Source: HRBIN16 sp049969495
GTDB taxonomy: Bacteria > Armatimonadota > HRBIN16
Assembly: GCA_049969495.1 (NCBI GenBank)
Contig: JBMFOT010000007.1
Coordinates: 1 to 64,000 of the forward strand
Length of the DNA: 64,000 bases
Direction of reading: 5' to 3'
Part shown: piece by piece, positions 18,394-25,750 of the stretch
Layout: each line of letters begins with the position of its first letter
How positions within the stretch are numbered: the stretch's first letter is position 1
Made by a program: the position numbers and the translations under genes
The notes under the pieces: generated by a model
The model's database searches: none
Seen by the model: only the letters and a program-made list of their open reading frames with translations
What the model was told of the DNA's origin: nothing

Positions 18394-19689
18394 TTACACT
18401 TCCCATCGGAAGAAGGTGGCACCAATCTGTATCTCGTCGCCCGGGCGTAGGGGTTGCTCGGTAATGCGCACACCGTTTACCCAGGTGCCGTTCGAGGAGC
18501 CTTCGTCGCGAATCACCCAGCTGTCGCCCTGCTTCAGCAGGCGGGCATGTCGACGGCTGACGGTGTTATCGCGATCGAGCTGTATCGTGTTCCCCACCTC
18601 GCGCCCGATGCTCACCTCCGCGCCGGTTACCTCAAAGATACTGCCTCCGTACGCTCCGCGTGCCCCCACCAGGCGCGGTGCGGTGGCGATTGCAGTGGAG
18701 ACTGAGGTTGTGGGCGTAGCAGCTGGCGCGGCGGATGTTACCGAGCAGGCGCACGCGCCCGTGACAGGGTCTATTGGCTGACCGCAGAAGGGGCAGTGCC
18801 CTTCGGGAACCTGTACCGCCGGCTTCTGGGAAGGTTGTACCGGCGGCGGGGCAGGTGGTTCCTGCGCTACGTCAATGCCCAGTTTCTTGAGCGCATCGGG
18901 CAGGGTTAACTGCTTGCGCTTCCAGATGCGGTAGCCGCTGTAAATCAATCCCACCAGCACCAGCAGTCCGAAAAGGGTGTTCCATACGGGGAAAGCGCGA
19001 GGCGCAGGCGCGGGGGACGGCGCCGTGGGCTGGGTTTGCGAAGCGGGTTGGGGTGCTGTGGGCGCAACCTCCAGCACAGGCGCACCGCTGGAGATGACCA
19101 TCGTCAGGGTGACCACCGGGTCGGCGCGTTCGGCTTTCACCTCTGCCTCCTGTGAGGCAGTCAGGTTGTTACCGTAGTTCACCAGCACGCTCACCTTGCC
19201 CAGCTTCACCCGCTCCAGCGAGACGACGCCGTTTTGCGAGGGGTCTAGCAAGGCGGTGTGGATGGTGTTGTTCGCGTCGGTGAGCATCACGAACGCCGCG
19301 GCGATGGGCTTATCCTCCGGTGTTTGCAACCTCACCTGCACGCGCATGGCATACTGGAACTGGTCGGGCGTGACGGTGACGCTGGTATCGTTCGGCTTCA
19401 GGGTCACCAGGGCAAGGTTGCCGTACTTCACATCGTATACGCCCACCCGTGCGCCTTCCAGAGTCTTGTCAGCGGTATCGGCGAACCGCTTCTTGAGCGA
19501 GGCGATGTCCAGCTCCACCTTCCCGCCTGCGCTCTCGTTCGGCGGCAGGAACACCGTTTGCCCGTTTGCCGATTCCAGCCACACCAGATACTTGCCCTCG
19601 CTGGGCACGTTCACCGTGACCTTATCGGGCAGCGCCCACGTCATCGTTGTGATAATCGCCAGACACGTCACCCACGCGATACGCCTCAT
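18394..19689 (-). CDS. Exported/membrane-anchored protein with zinc ribbon and FHA domain
   Basis: 431 residues. A signal peptide (about 1-20) precedes beta-rich domains (20-210), a Pro/Gln/Thr-rich linker, one membrane helix near 234-258 (LFGLLVLVGLIYSGYRIW), a zinc-ribbon-like CPFCG...CAC near 297-315 and a C-terminal FHA domain with GREVGN, SRRHARL and GSSNGTWVNG. The topology puts the beta domains outside and the FHA domain in the cytoplasm, like a receptor that signals by phosphothreonine recognition. The zinc-ribbon/FHA end closely resembles that of the next gene, so the pair probably arose by duplication. The start overlaps the stop of nnr by four bases. Confidence 0.82.
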   Translation of the reverse strand: MRRIAWVTCLAIITTMTWALPDKVTVNVPSEGKYLVWLESANGQTVFLPPNESAGGKVELDIASLKKRFADTADKTLEGARVGVYDVKYGNLALVTLKPNDTSVTVTPDQFQYAMRVQVRLQTPEDKPIAAAFVMLTDANNTIHTALLDPSQNGVVSLERVKLGKVSVLVNYGNNLTASQEAEVKAERADPVVTLTMVISSGAPVLEVAPTAPQPASQTQPTAPSPAPAPRAFPVWNTLFGLLVLVGLIYSGYRIWKRKQLTLPDALKKLGIDVAQEPPAPPPVQPSQKPAVQVPEGHCPFCGQPIDPVTGACACSVTSAAPAATPTTSVSTAIATAPRLVGARGAYGGSIFEVTGAEVSIGREVGNTIQLDRDNTVSRRHARLLKQGDSWVIRDEGSSNGTWVNGVRITEQPLRPGDEIQIGATFFRWEV

Positions 19690-21278
19690 GTTCCTGTCCT
19701 CCTATCCTTCAGCGGCTCGGCAGGAGCCTCGCCCTCCAGCGTTTGTATCGCCTGCGGCAGGAGTCGGATGATGTCTCCCGCTATGAAGCCTGCCATTCCC
19801 AGCTCCTGCGCGGCGAGGTCGCCTGCCAGTCCGTGTATATATACGCCTGCTGCCGCGCCCTGTTGCATGTCCAAACCCTGCGCTATCAGTCCTGCTATCG
19901 CGCCGGTTAGCACATCGCCGCTACCGCCCGTTGCCATGCCCGCGTTGCCAGTAGGGTTTACCCAGATTCTGCCTTCGGGTGTGGCGATAACGGTGCGCGC
20001 TCCCTTCAACGCCACAACTGCCCCAAAACGCTGCGCCGCCTGTCGCGCCATCTCCAGCCGGTCCGCCTGCACCGTCGCGGTATCGGTGTTCATCAGCCTC
20101 GCCATCTCGCCCGGGTGGGGGGTGAGCACCAGTGACGGGTGTCCAGCAGGCAGGATGTCCGGCTCCAGCGCGATGCAGTTGAGCGCGTCGGCGTCGATAA
20201 CGCAGGGAACCCGCGCGACAGCCAGCAGTTTTCGCAACGCCTCGCGGGCAGGTGGGTGGGTGCTCCAACCCGGCCCGATGGCGAGCACGTTCGCCCTCTG
20301 CAGCAACGGCGTCATCGCGTCGACGGATTCTGCGCTCAGGCAACCTTCGGGCGCGTCGGATAGCGGATGCACCATCGCCTCGCGCAGAGCGCTGGCTGCA
20401 GCGGCGTAGACGCTCTGCGGAACCGCCACAGAACATAGCCCTGCGCCCACGCGCAATGCGGCTTCTGCCGCCATCATCGGCGCGCCCGCCAACCCCACCG
20501 AACCGCCCACCACCAGTACATGCCCGAAATGCCCTTTATGTGCATCCGGCGGGCGAGCAGGCAACCATTCGCGCACCTGTTCCCGCGTTATCAGACGGCG
20601 AGGGATGTTTGCCTGTTCCACCACCACAGCAGGGATGCCGATGTCGGCGACCACTACCTCTCCCGCATACTCCGCGCCCGGGTAGACCGCCAACCCCACT
20701 TTCATCGCGCCGAAGGTGACAGTGAGCCTCGCACGCACGGCGCAACCGCATACCGCACCGGTATCGGCGTCGATTCCGGATGGCACGTCCACTGCCACGA
20801 CCGGCACAGCGCACCCTTCAAAGAAGCGTATCACCTCGCCGATGAGCCCGCGCACCTCGCCGGTGACGCCGATACCCAGCAGGGCGTCCACCACGATGTC
20901 CCATCCACTCGCCCAGAGGTCGCGCAGTTGGTCGATGGAGCGCAGCACATGTAATGGCAGTTCCAGTTTCTGCACGATGCGCAGGTTGGTCAGGGCGTCG
21001 CCTGCCACTTTGGCAGGGTCTGCAACCAGTACCACTAGCACCTCCGCGCCGCGTTGTGCCGCGTGACGCGCCACCACCATCCCGTCGCCGCCGTTGTTAC
21101 CGCCGCCGCACAACACCAGCACGCGCTTGCCCTGCCAGTTGCCGAACCGTTTCTCTGCCTGATTTACCACCTGCAAGCCCGCGTTCTCCATCAGCAGTAA
21201 GCCGGGGATGCCCATCTCCTCGATGGTTCGGCGGTCCATCTGGCGCATCTCCGCGGCAGTCACCAGCACCGGCAACAT
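19686..21278 (-). CDS. nnr: Bifunctional NAD(P)H-hydrate epimerase/dehydratase
   Basis: 530 residues. The N-terminal YjeF epimerase domain starts LVTAAEMRQMDRRTIEE and contains GGGNNGGDGMV. The C-terminal ADP-dependent dehydratase domain carries HKGHFGHVLVVGGS and the GGSGDVLTGAIAG phosphate loop. It repairs NADHX and NADPHX, the hydrated damage products of nicotinamide cofactors. Its last ~12 residues (LEGEAPAEPL...) are encoded by a dispersed repeat (19718-19739) also found at 22172-22234, so the original C-terminus was replaced or extended. It starts 3 bp after the stop of kdsB and overlaps the next gene, so it is in an operon. Confidence 0.93.
   Translation of the reverse strand: MLPVLVTAAEMRQMDRRTIEEMGIPGLLLMENAGLQVVNQAEKRFGNWQGKRVLVLCGGGNNGGDGMVVARHAAQRGAEVLVVLVADPAKVAGDALTNLRIVQKLELPLHVLRSIDQLRDLWASGWDIVVDALLGIGVTGEVRGLIGEVIRFFEGCAVPVVAVDVPSGIDADTGAVCGCAVRARLTVTFGAMKVGLAVYPGAEYAGEVVVADIGIPAVVVEQANIPRRLITREQVREWLPARPPDAHKGHFGHVLVVGGSVGLAGAPMMAAEAALRVGAGLCSVAVPQSVYAAAASALREAMVHPLSDAPEGCLSAESVDAMTPLLQRANVLAIGPGWSTHPPAREALRKLLAVARVPCVIDADALNCIALEPDILPAGHPSLVLTPHPGEMARLMNTDTATVQADRLEMARQAAQRFGAVVALKGARTVIATPEGRIWVNPTGNAGMATGGSGDVLTGAIAGLIAQGLDMQQGAAAGVYIHGLAGDLAAQELGMAGFIAGDIIRLLPQAIQTLEGEAPAEPLKDRRTGT
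19718..19739. repeat. Family C repeat unit forming the end of nnr
   Basis: CGGCAGGAGCCTCGCCCTCC on the plus strand matches, over 21 bases, the inverse complement of the left arm of the repeat at 22172-22234, and its GGAGCCTCGCCCTCCA core recurs at 30939 and 31010. It encodes the EGEAPAEP tail of the NAD(P)HX repair enzyme. Confidence 0.7.
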
Positions 21279-21281
21279 GCT

Positions 21282-22016
21282 CTATCCCTCCTGGCGCTGT
21301 GCGATGATGGCACGCACCCGGTTCAGGTCTTCCTCCGTATCGACGCCGATGGAGGTCTGCTCTACGCGCACCATGCGGATACGGTAACCGTTCTCCAGCA
21401 CGCGCAGTTGCTCCAGCATCTCCATCTGTTCCAGCGGGGTCGGTTCCATCGCCGCGTACTGGAGCAGGAAGTCGCGCCGGTAGGCGTAGATTCCCAGATG
21501 TTTGTAGACGATGGCGGGAGCAGAGGGGTCGCGTGGGTAGGGGATGCGCGAGCGTGAGAAGTACAGCGCGTTGCCCATGCGGTCTACCACCACTTTCACC
21601 ACCGTCGGCTTGTCCTTTTCCTCCTCGGTAGCGGGGCACATCAGACTGCTCATCGGCAGAGCAGGGTCTTCGAGGAGCGGACGCGCGACCGCGTCGATGT
21701 TCTCCGGTGGCATGAGCGGTTCGTCACCCTGAATGTTCACGATGACCTCTGCGGAGAGGTTTTGCGCTGCCTCTGCCAGCCGCTCGGTGCCGGAGCGGTG
21801 CCTGGGCGAGGTCATCACCGCGATACCGCCGAAAGCGCGTACCACTTCGGCGATCTCTTCATCGGGCGTGGCGACCATCACCTCGCGCAGCGTTTTCGCC
21901 TGTTTCGCATTGTGCCAGACCCACCATATCATCGGTTTGCCCGCGATGTCCAGCAAGGGCTTGTTCGGCAAACGAACCGCCGCCAGCCGCGCCGGAATGA
22001 TGCCCACGACTTCCAT
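21282..22016 (-). CDS. kdsB: 3-deoxy-manno-octulosonate cytidylyltransferase
   Basis: The ATG at 22016 (MEVVGIIPARL) has GGAGGAGG eight bases upstream; the nine residues of the longer frame are not conserved. 244 residues, normal for the family. The N-terminal PARLAAVRLPNKPL matches the nucleotide-binding consensus, and VNIQGDEPLM is the typical metal/Kdo site. It activates Kdo with CTP to CMP-Kdo for lipopolysaccharide inner core synthesis, which implies an outer membrane. No other Kdo genes are near; it heads a run with nnr and the FHA genes. Confidence 0.93.
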   Translation of the reverse strand: MEVVGIIPARLAAVRLPNKPLLDIAGKPMIWWVWHNAKQAKTLREVMVATPDEEIAEVVRAFGGIAVMTSPRHRSGTERLAEAAQNLSAEVIVNIQGDEPLMPPENIDAVARPLLEDPALPMSSLMCPATEEEKDKPTVVKVVVDRMGNALYFSRSRIPYPRDPSAPAIVYKHLGIYAYRRDFLLQYAAMEPTPLEQMEMLEQLRVLENGYRIRMVRVEQTSIGVDTEEDLNRVRAIIAQRQEG

Positions 22017-22171
22017 ACTCTCCTCCTCCTTCCCTGTAATCATTCGCCACCCCTCTGAGCGATTCCCCTGTGTCTGTGTTTACTCTGCAGCAGGGCAATT
22101 CTGGCTAAAAAACCGGTGGCACAGTGGGGTAGTAGTGGAGCGTCAAGCATGATTCCTGGCTTCTTAGCCAG

Positions 22172-22234
22172 TTGGAGGGCGAGGCTCCTGCCGGGCCGTC
22201 TGTTTGTGGTCACGACGGAGGCGACCCTCCAAAA
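22172..22234. repeat. Family C hairpin repeat
   Basis: Arms TTGGAGGGCGAGGCTCC and GGAGGCGACCCTCCAA pair around a short loop. A separate small hairpin CTGGCT-TCTT-AGCCAG (22156-22171) abuts it. Together they occupy most of the gap between the convergent-free ends of the sigma-factor gene and the kdsB start. Confidence 0.7.
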
Positions 22235-22254
22235 ATTCCGGATTTGACGGTATG

Positions 22255-22854
22255 CTAAGATTCCGAAAAGTACTCCTCCAGATGCTCGCGCAGCAGAGCG
22301 CGGGCGCGGTGTAAACGTGCCTTCACCGCCGCCACGGTCAGACCTGTGCGCTCCGCCGTTTCCTGATTGGACAGGTCCTCCATGTCGCGCAGGATAAGCA
22401 CCTCGCGCAGGTTGGGGGGTAGTTTGTCTACTGCCTCGCGCACTTTCTGGCGTACCTCTTCATCCAGAAGTACCTGCTGGGGGTTTGGGGCAGTGGTGTC
22501 TATCATCTGGCGAAGCAGGTTTTCAGCATCCTCTTCCTCGCCGAGAGGCTGGTCCAGTGAGACGGTGGGGTGCGCCATAATCTGCTGCTGCTTGCGCATA
22601 CAGAGGTTTTTGGCGATACGGAACAGCCAGGTGGCAAACGAGGCGTCCCCTCGAAACCGAGGCAGGGCACGGAAGGCGCGAATCATCGCCTCTTGCAGTA
22701 CGTCCGCTGCAAGGTCCGGGTTGGCACAGGCACGGGTCATCGCCCGATACACCTGTGCCTGATAGCGGTGCACCAGTCGGTCAAACGCACGGCTGTCACC
22801 CTGCTGGGCGGCGCGAATCAGATGGCGATCCTCGCGAGTGGACATAATACTCAT
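22255..22854 (-). CDS. ECF-family RNA polymerase sigma factor
   Basis: 199 residues. Region 2 (about 25-95) includes DLAADVLQEAMIRAFRALP and FATWLFRIAKNLC. Region 4 (about 135-185) includes LPPNLREVLILRDMEDLS and the helix-turn-helix TGLTVAAVKARLHRAR. The ATG at 22854 follows GAGGGGGTG. It directs polymerase to a stress or envelope regulon. There is no anti-sigma (zinc-finger HC2) gene next to it, which is less usual. The nearest downstream gene, kdsB, is 238 bp away across a repeat, so they are probably separate units. Confidence 0.92.
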   Translation of the reverse strand: MSIMSTREDRHLIRAAQQGDSRAFDRLVHRYQAQVYRAMTRACANPDLAADVLQEAMIRAFRALPRFRGDASFATWLFRIAKNLCMRKQQQIMAHPTVSLDQPLGEEEDAENLLRQMIDTTAPNPQQVLLDEEVRQKVREAVDKLPPNLREVLILRDMEDLSNQETAERTGLTVAAVKARLHRARALLREHLEEYFSES

Positions 22855-22945
22855 CTCACCCCCTCTTATCCATTCGTGTCGACCGACAGGGTTTCCTCTA
22901 CGAGAAGGTATCCCTCACCGGGGTGCAGGAGGCGTACGTGATAAC

Positions 22946-23249
22946 CTACGCTCCGCTCCGGAAGGTGAGCAGGGTCAGCGAAAGCGGTGCAAAGGTGTAG
23001 CGTAAGCCGTTCTTGCCCGCCCTGTCTGTGCCTTTCACGATGCGCACTGCCTCCGGCTGTTCGAAGCTGTTCTGCGCGGTGGGGCTATCGCCCGCCAGCG
23101 ACTGAACGGTTACCGTGATACACATTGCGTCCGAGATGCTCGGTGAACTTGCCGAAAAGGCGGGGGCTAATCGTTTGCTCCCGCCGCTCCCCGACAAACA
23201 CCTCCAGACGTGGCGCGCTGTCCTCCATGAAGCGAATCAACGGTTCCAT
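22946..23249 (-). pseudogene. Internally deleted alpha-L-arabinofuranosidase (GH51) remnant
   Basis: The ATG at 23249 with GAGGAGG upstream opens a frame that reads ISPRLFGKFTEHLGRNVYHG, the hallmark N-terminus of GH51 arabinofuranosidases, and hits a stop after 54 codons (near 23085). A second frame downstream (to the stop at 22946) reads LAGDSPTAQNSFEQPEAV then NGLRYTFAPLSLTLLTF, the standard GH51 C-terminus. So about 400 central codons are missing and the ends are joined out of frame. A short stretch around ATCACGG lies at the junction and may be the direct repeat that recombined. It sits 9 bp after the aldo/keto reductase gene. Confidence 0.8.
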
Positions 23250-23258
23250 TCTTCCTCC

Positions 23259-24152
23259 TCACCCTGTTAGAATCTGCTTCAACATGCCAAGTGTCTCGTC
23301 TATCTGTTCGCGCTTCTCGAACCCGATGATGAGGTTGTCCACGCATCGCTGCGCTACCACGAAGCGCAGGCTCTCCTCCCGCTCCTGAGGGGTAAGGAAC
23401 CTGCCCTCTCCGAAAATCTTCATGCCGATAACGCCTTTTCCAGCCGACCGCATCTGGCGCAGCAGTTCGGCAATCTCCTCGGGTTTGCCGTCCATCGCCG
23501 TACCTCGATGGTTGATGCGAGCCAGCTGCACCTGCACCCAGGGCGAAGCCTGCGATGTTTTTAACGCGGGCAGGCTGTGACACGAGGTGCCGTGCGCACG
23601 GATGAGCTTTTTCTGGCGCGCCTCTTCCAGTGCGTCTCGCATTGCCTTCAGGTCATCTGCCCAGCTGGCTTCCGTCGTGCAGTGGAGCAGCACGATATCG
23701 AGGTAGTCCGTACCCAGCTCCTGCCGGAATCGGTCGATAGCCTGTTTCGCATCGGTCACCTGTTCGGGCAAGCCCATCGGGCGGAACCAGATTTTGCTCT
23801 GGATGACAATCTTCTCGCGCGGAATGCCTCGCAGTGCCTCGCGCAAGAAGGGATGCGTGCCGTACAGGTCGGCGGTATCGAAGAAGGTGATGCCGTTATC
23901 GTAGGCGTGCCGAATGAGCGCGATGAACGCCTCCTTGCCCATGCGGGTATGGTTGGACTGGCGCATCCAGCCGCGCATTCCCGTGCCAATACCCGCGAAG
24001 GATGCTTTAATGCCCGTTTTACCCAGCGCGACCAGCTCCGTTGGCGAACGCACAGGAGGCTTCTGCTGGGCATCTATGCCTGTGTCCAGTAGCATCCCTC
24101 CCGCTCCCACGAGTACGGTTCCAAGAAACTCACGACGTGTCATCGGTTGCAT
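23259..24152 (-). CDS. Tat-exported aldo/keto reductase
   Basis: 297 residues. The N-terminus TRREFLGTVLVGAGGMLL is a twin-arginine signal, so the enzyme is folded with its cofactor before export. The AKR barrel follows from about residue 38; FFDTADLYG supplies the catalytic Asp and Tyr, VIQSKIW the Lys, and VLLHCT the His. It reduces sugar- or steroid-like carbonyls with NADPH; the substrate is unknown. The GH51 remnant lies directly downstream, so the pair once served one sugar pathway. The divergent small gene at 24203 shares its 50-bp upstream gap. Confidence 0.88.
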   Translation of the reverse strand: MQPMTRREFLGTVLVGAGGMLLDTGIDAQQKPPVRSPTELVALGKTGIKASFAGIGTGMRGWMRQSNHTRMGKEAFIALIRHAYDNGITFFDTADLYGTHPFLREALRGIPREKIVIQSKIWFRPMGLPEQVTDAKQAIDRFRQELGTDYLDIVLLHCTTEASWADDLKAMRDALEEARQKKLIRAHGTSCHSLPALKTSQASPWVQVQLARINHRGTAMDGKPEEIAELLRQMRSAGKGVIGMKIFGEGRFLTPQEREESLRFVVAQRCVDNLIIGFEKREQIDETLGMLKQILTG

Positions 24153-24202
24153 GGCTTGCGCACCTCCGCCTGTATTATACGCTCTCGGCAGGAAGACTGT
24201 CT

Positions 24203-24418
24203 ATGAGCTGGTGGTTTTTCAATCCTGATTATTTGGATGCAGGCGAACTGAACGCAGGGAGCCTCACCCTCCAGGTGGCGTCCGACGCGGTGCGTGCGCT
24301 GGTGGCGTTTGCCCAGAGCCTCTGGTCGGTGCTTATCTGGGTGGCGGTGTGGGCGGTGGTATGGCTGCCGATAGCTGCGATTGGCTGGCTGGGCTATCGT
24401 CGCTGGCGCAGGGTGTGA
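24203..24418 (+). CDS. Small membrane protein (71 aa)
   Basis: The ATG is eight bases after GGAAG and the frame runs MSWWFFNPDYLDAGELNAG then a hydrophobic helix (VLIWVAVWAVVWLPIAAIGW) ending YRRWRRV. One or two membrane helices with a basic C-terminus inside. It looks like the C-terminal membrane anchor of a DUF4349-type protein, so it may be a fragment of a longer gene, or a genuine small protein. It stands alone between divergent and convergent neighbours. Confidence 0.5.
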   Translation: MSWWFFNPDYLDAGELNAGSLTLQVASDAVRALVAFAQSLWSVLIWVAVWAVVWLPIAAIGWLGYRRWRRV

Positions 24419-24491
24419 GCAGCTGCTCGCACGAAGTCACTGAAGAGAAACTTCACGCTCTTCGCGCCTTCGTGTGAGCCTTTTATCTGCC

Positions 24492-25415
24492 CTAAAGCAC
24501 CTTCCCCGTGATGCGCCGATACGCCTCGCGGTATTTCTCGGATGTTTTCGCCACCACTTCGTCCGGCAGGGTGGGAGCGGGTGGGGTCTTATCCCATCCG
24601 GTGCTCTCCAGCCAATCGCGCACATACTGCTTGTCAAAGCTCGGTTGCGAGCGTCCGGGCATGTAATCATCCACTGCCCAGAAGCGCGAAGAGTCGGGAG
24701 TGAGCACCTCGTCGATGAGCAGAATGCGCCCCTCTTTCTCGCCGAACTCGAACTTGGTATCGGCGATGATGATGCCTTTTTGCGCCGCGTCTTCGCGGGC
24801 GAAGCAGTATACCTCTATGCTCAGGCGCTCCAGCTCCCAGGCTACCTCGCCCGCAATCTGTACCGCCCGCTCCATGCTGATGTTTTCATCGTGTCCGATC
24901 TCCGCTTTGGTGGCAGGGGTGAAGATGGGTTGCTGCAGACGGTCGCTCTCGCGCAACCCGGCGGGCAGGGGAATGCCGTGCAGTGTCACCGGTTTCTCCA
25001 TGCCTCCCGCCTGCACGTACTCTTTCCACAGCGACCCCGCCAGGTATCCACGCACCACGCACTCGATGGGATAAGGCTTCGCTTTGACCACCAGCATCGA
25101 GCGTCCGTCCAGCATTTCACACGCGTCGGCGTCCAGCTGACCACCTGCGGCAACAACCGCTTCCGCAATCGCGTCGATGTCTGCGCTGAGCAGGTGATTG
25201 GGCACGATGTGCTCCGTTCGCTCGAACCAGTATAGCGAAAGCTGCGTCAACACGCGCCCTTTGTCGGGAATGCCGTTGGGTAGCACGACGTCGAAGGCGG
25301 AGATGCGGTCGGTAGCGACGATGAGCAGCTTATCGCCCAGGTCGTAGATGTCGCGCACTTTGCCCCGCTTTGGCTCTGGCAAACCGGGGATCCGGGTGTA
25401 GGTAACCGTTCGCAT
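24492..25415 (-). CDS. purC: Phosphoribosylaminoimidazole-succinocarboxamide synthase
   Basis: 307 residues, the longer SAICAR synthetase type. It starts with PKRGKVRDIYDLGDKLL and ATDRISAFDVVLP, has VKAKPYPIECVVRGYLAGS in the middle, and ends with the LIDEVLTPDSSRFW metal/ATP site. It joins aspartate to carboxyaminoimidazole ribotide in purine synthesis. GAGGTT precedes the ATG at 25415. No other pur gene is nearby, so it is a stand-alone unit. Confidence 0.96.
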   Translation of the reverse strand: MRTVTYTRIPGLPEPKRGKVRDIYDLGDKLLIVATDRISAFDVVLPNGIPDKGRVLTQLSLYWFERTEHIVPNHLLSADIDAIAEAVVAAGGQLDADACEMLDGRSMLVVKAKPYPIECVVRGYLAGSLWKEYVQAGGMEKPVTLHGIPLPAGLRESDRLQQPIFTPATKAEIGHDENISMERAVQIAGEVAWELERLSIEVYCFAREDAAQKGIIIADTKFEFGEKEGRILLIDEVLTPDSSRFWAVDDYMPGRSQPSFDKQYVRDWLESTGWDKTPPAPTLPDEVVAKTSEKYREAYRRITGKVL

Positions 25416-25440
25416 TGATACTCAACCTCTTTCCCGAAGG

Positions 25441-25721
25441 ATGAAGCACTGCTTCTTGCGAATCTTGTTTCAGGGGTGATAGCGGTGCAATCTCGCAATG
25501 TCCCTGATTACCCGAACAATCCATTCGTCGTCAAGATGGAGATTCCTGCCCCGCAGGACAGCGCGGGAAGCCTTATTGTGGCGGACCTGAATAACGACGG
25601 GCGCATGGACTATCTGGTCACCGTGCCGGGGCACGTTGCCGCCTACGCCTGGGACGGGAGAAAGCTGTGGGGGCTGAAGACCGATGGTCTTGCAGGCTAT
25701 CCGATGGGTGGCGGGGGGTAA
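25441..25721 (+). pseudogene. Remnant of an FG-GAP/VCBS repeat protein
   Basis: A frame open from 25419 (GTG possible at 25476) reads LIVADLNNDGRMDYLVTVPG, a calcium-binding FG-GAP blade as found in rhamnogalacturonan lyases and related secreted proteins, and stops after YPMGGGG at a G-rich run. The ATG at 25441 in another frame gives MKHCFLRILFQG then stop, which looks like the start of a signal peptide shifted by one base against the blade. So the gene appears both frameshifted near 25474 and truncated to a single blade. It lies directly in front of the GH106 gene, which fits a former pectin-degradation pair. Confidence 0.6.
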
Positions 25722-25750
25722 AGGCAAACGAAAGATGAGGTAGTGAGCCG

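Noticed and set aside
22855..22920. GGAAAC-like ECF promoter upstream of the sigma-factor gene
   Set aside because: GGAAAC is present, but no convincing -10 partner at the right spacing, so autoregulation cannot be claimed.
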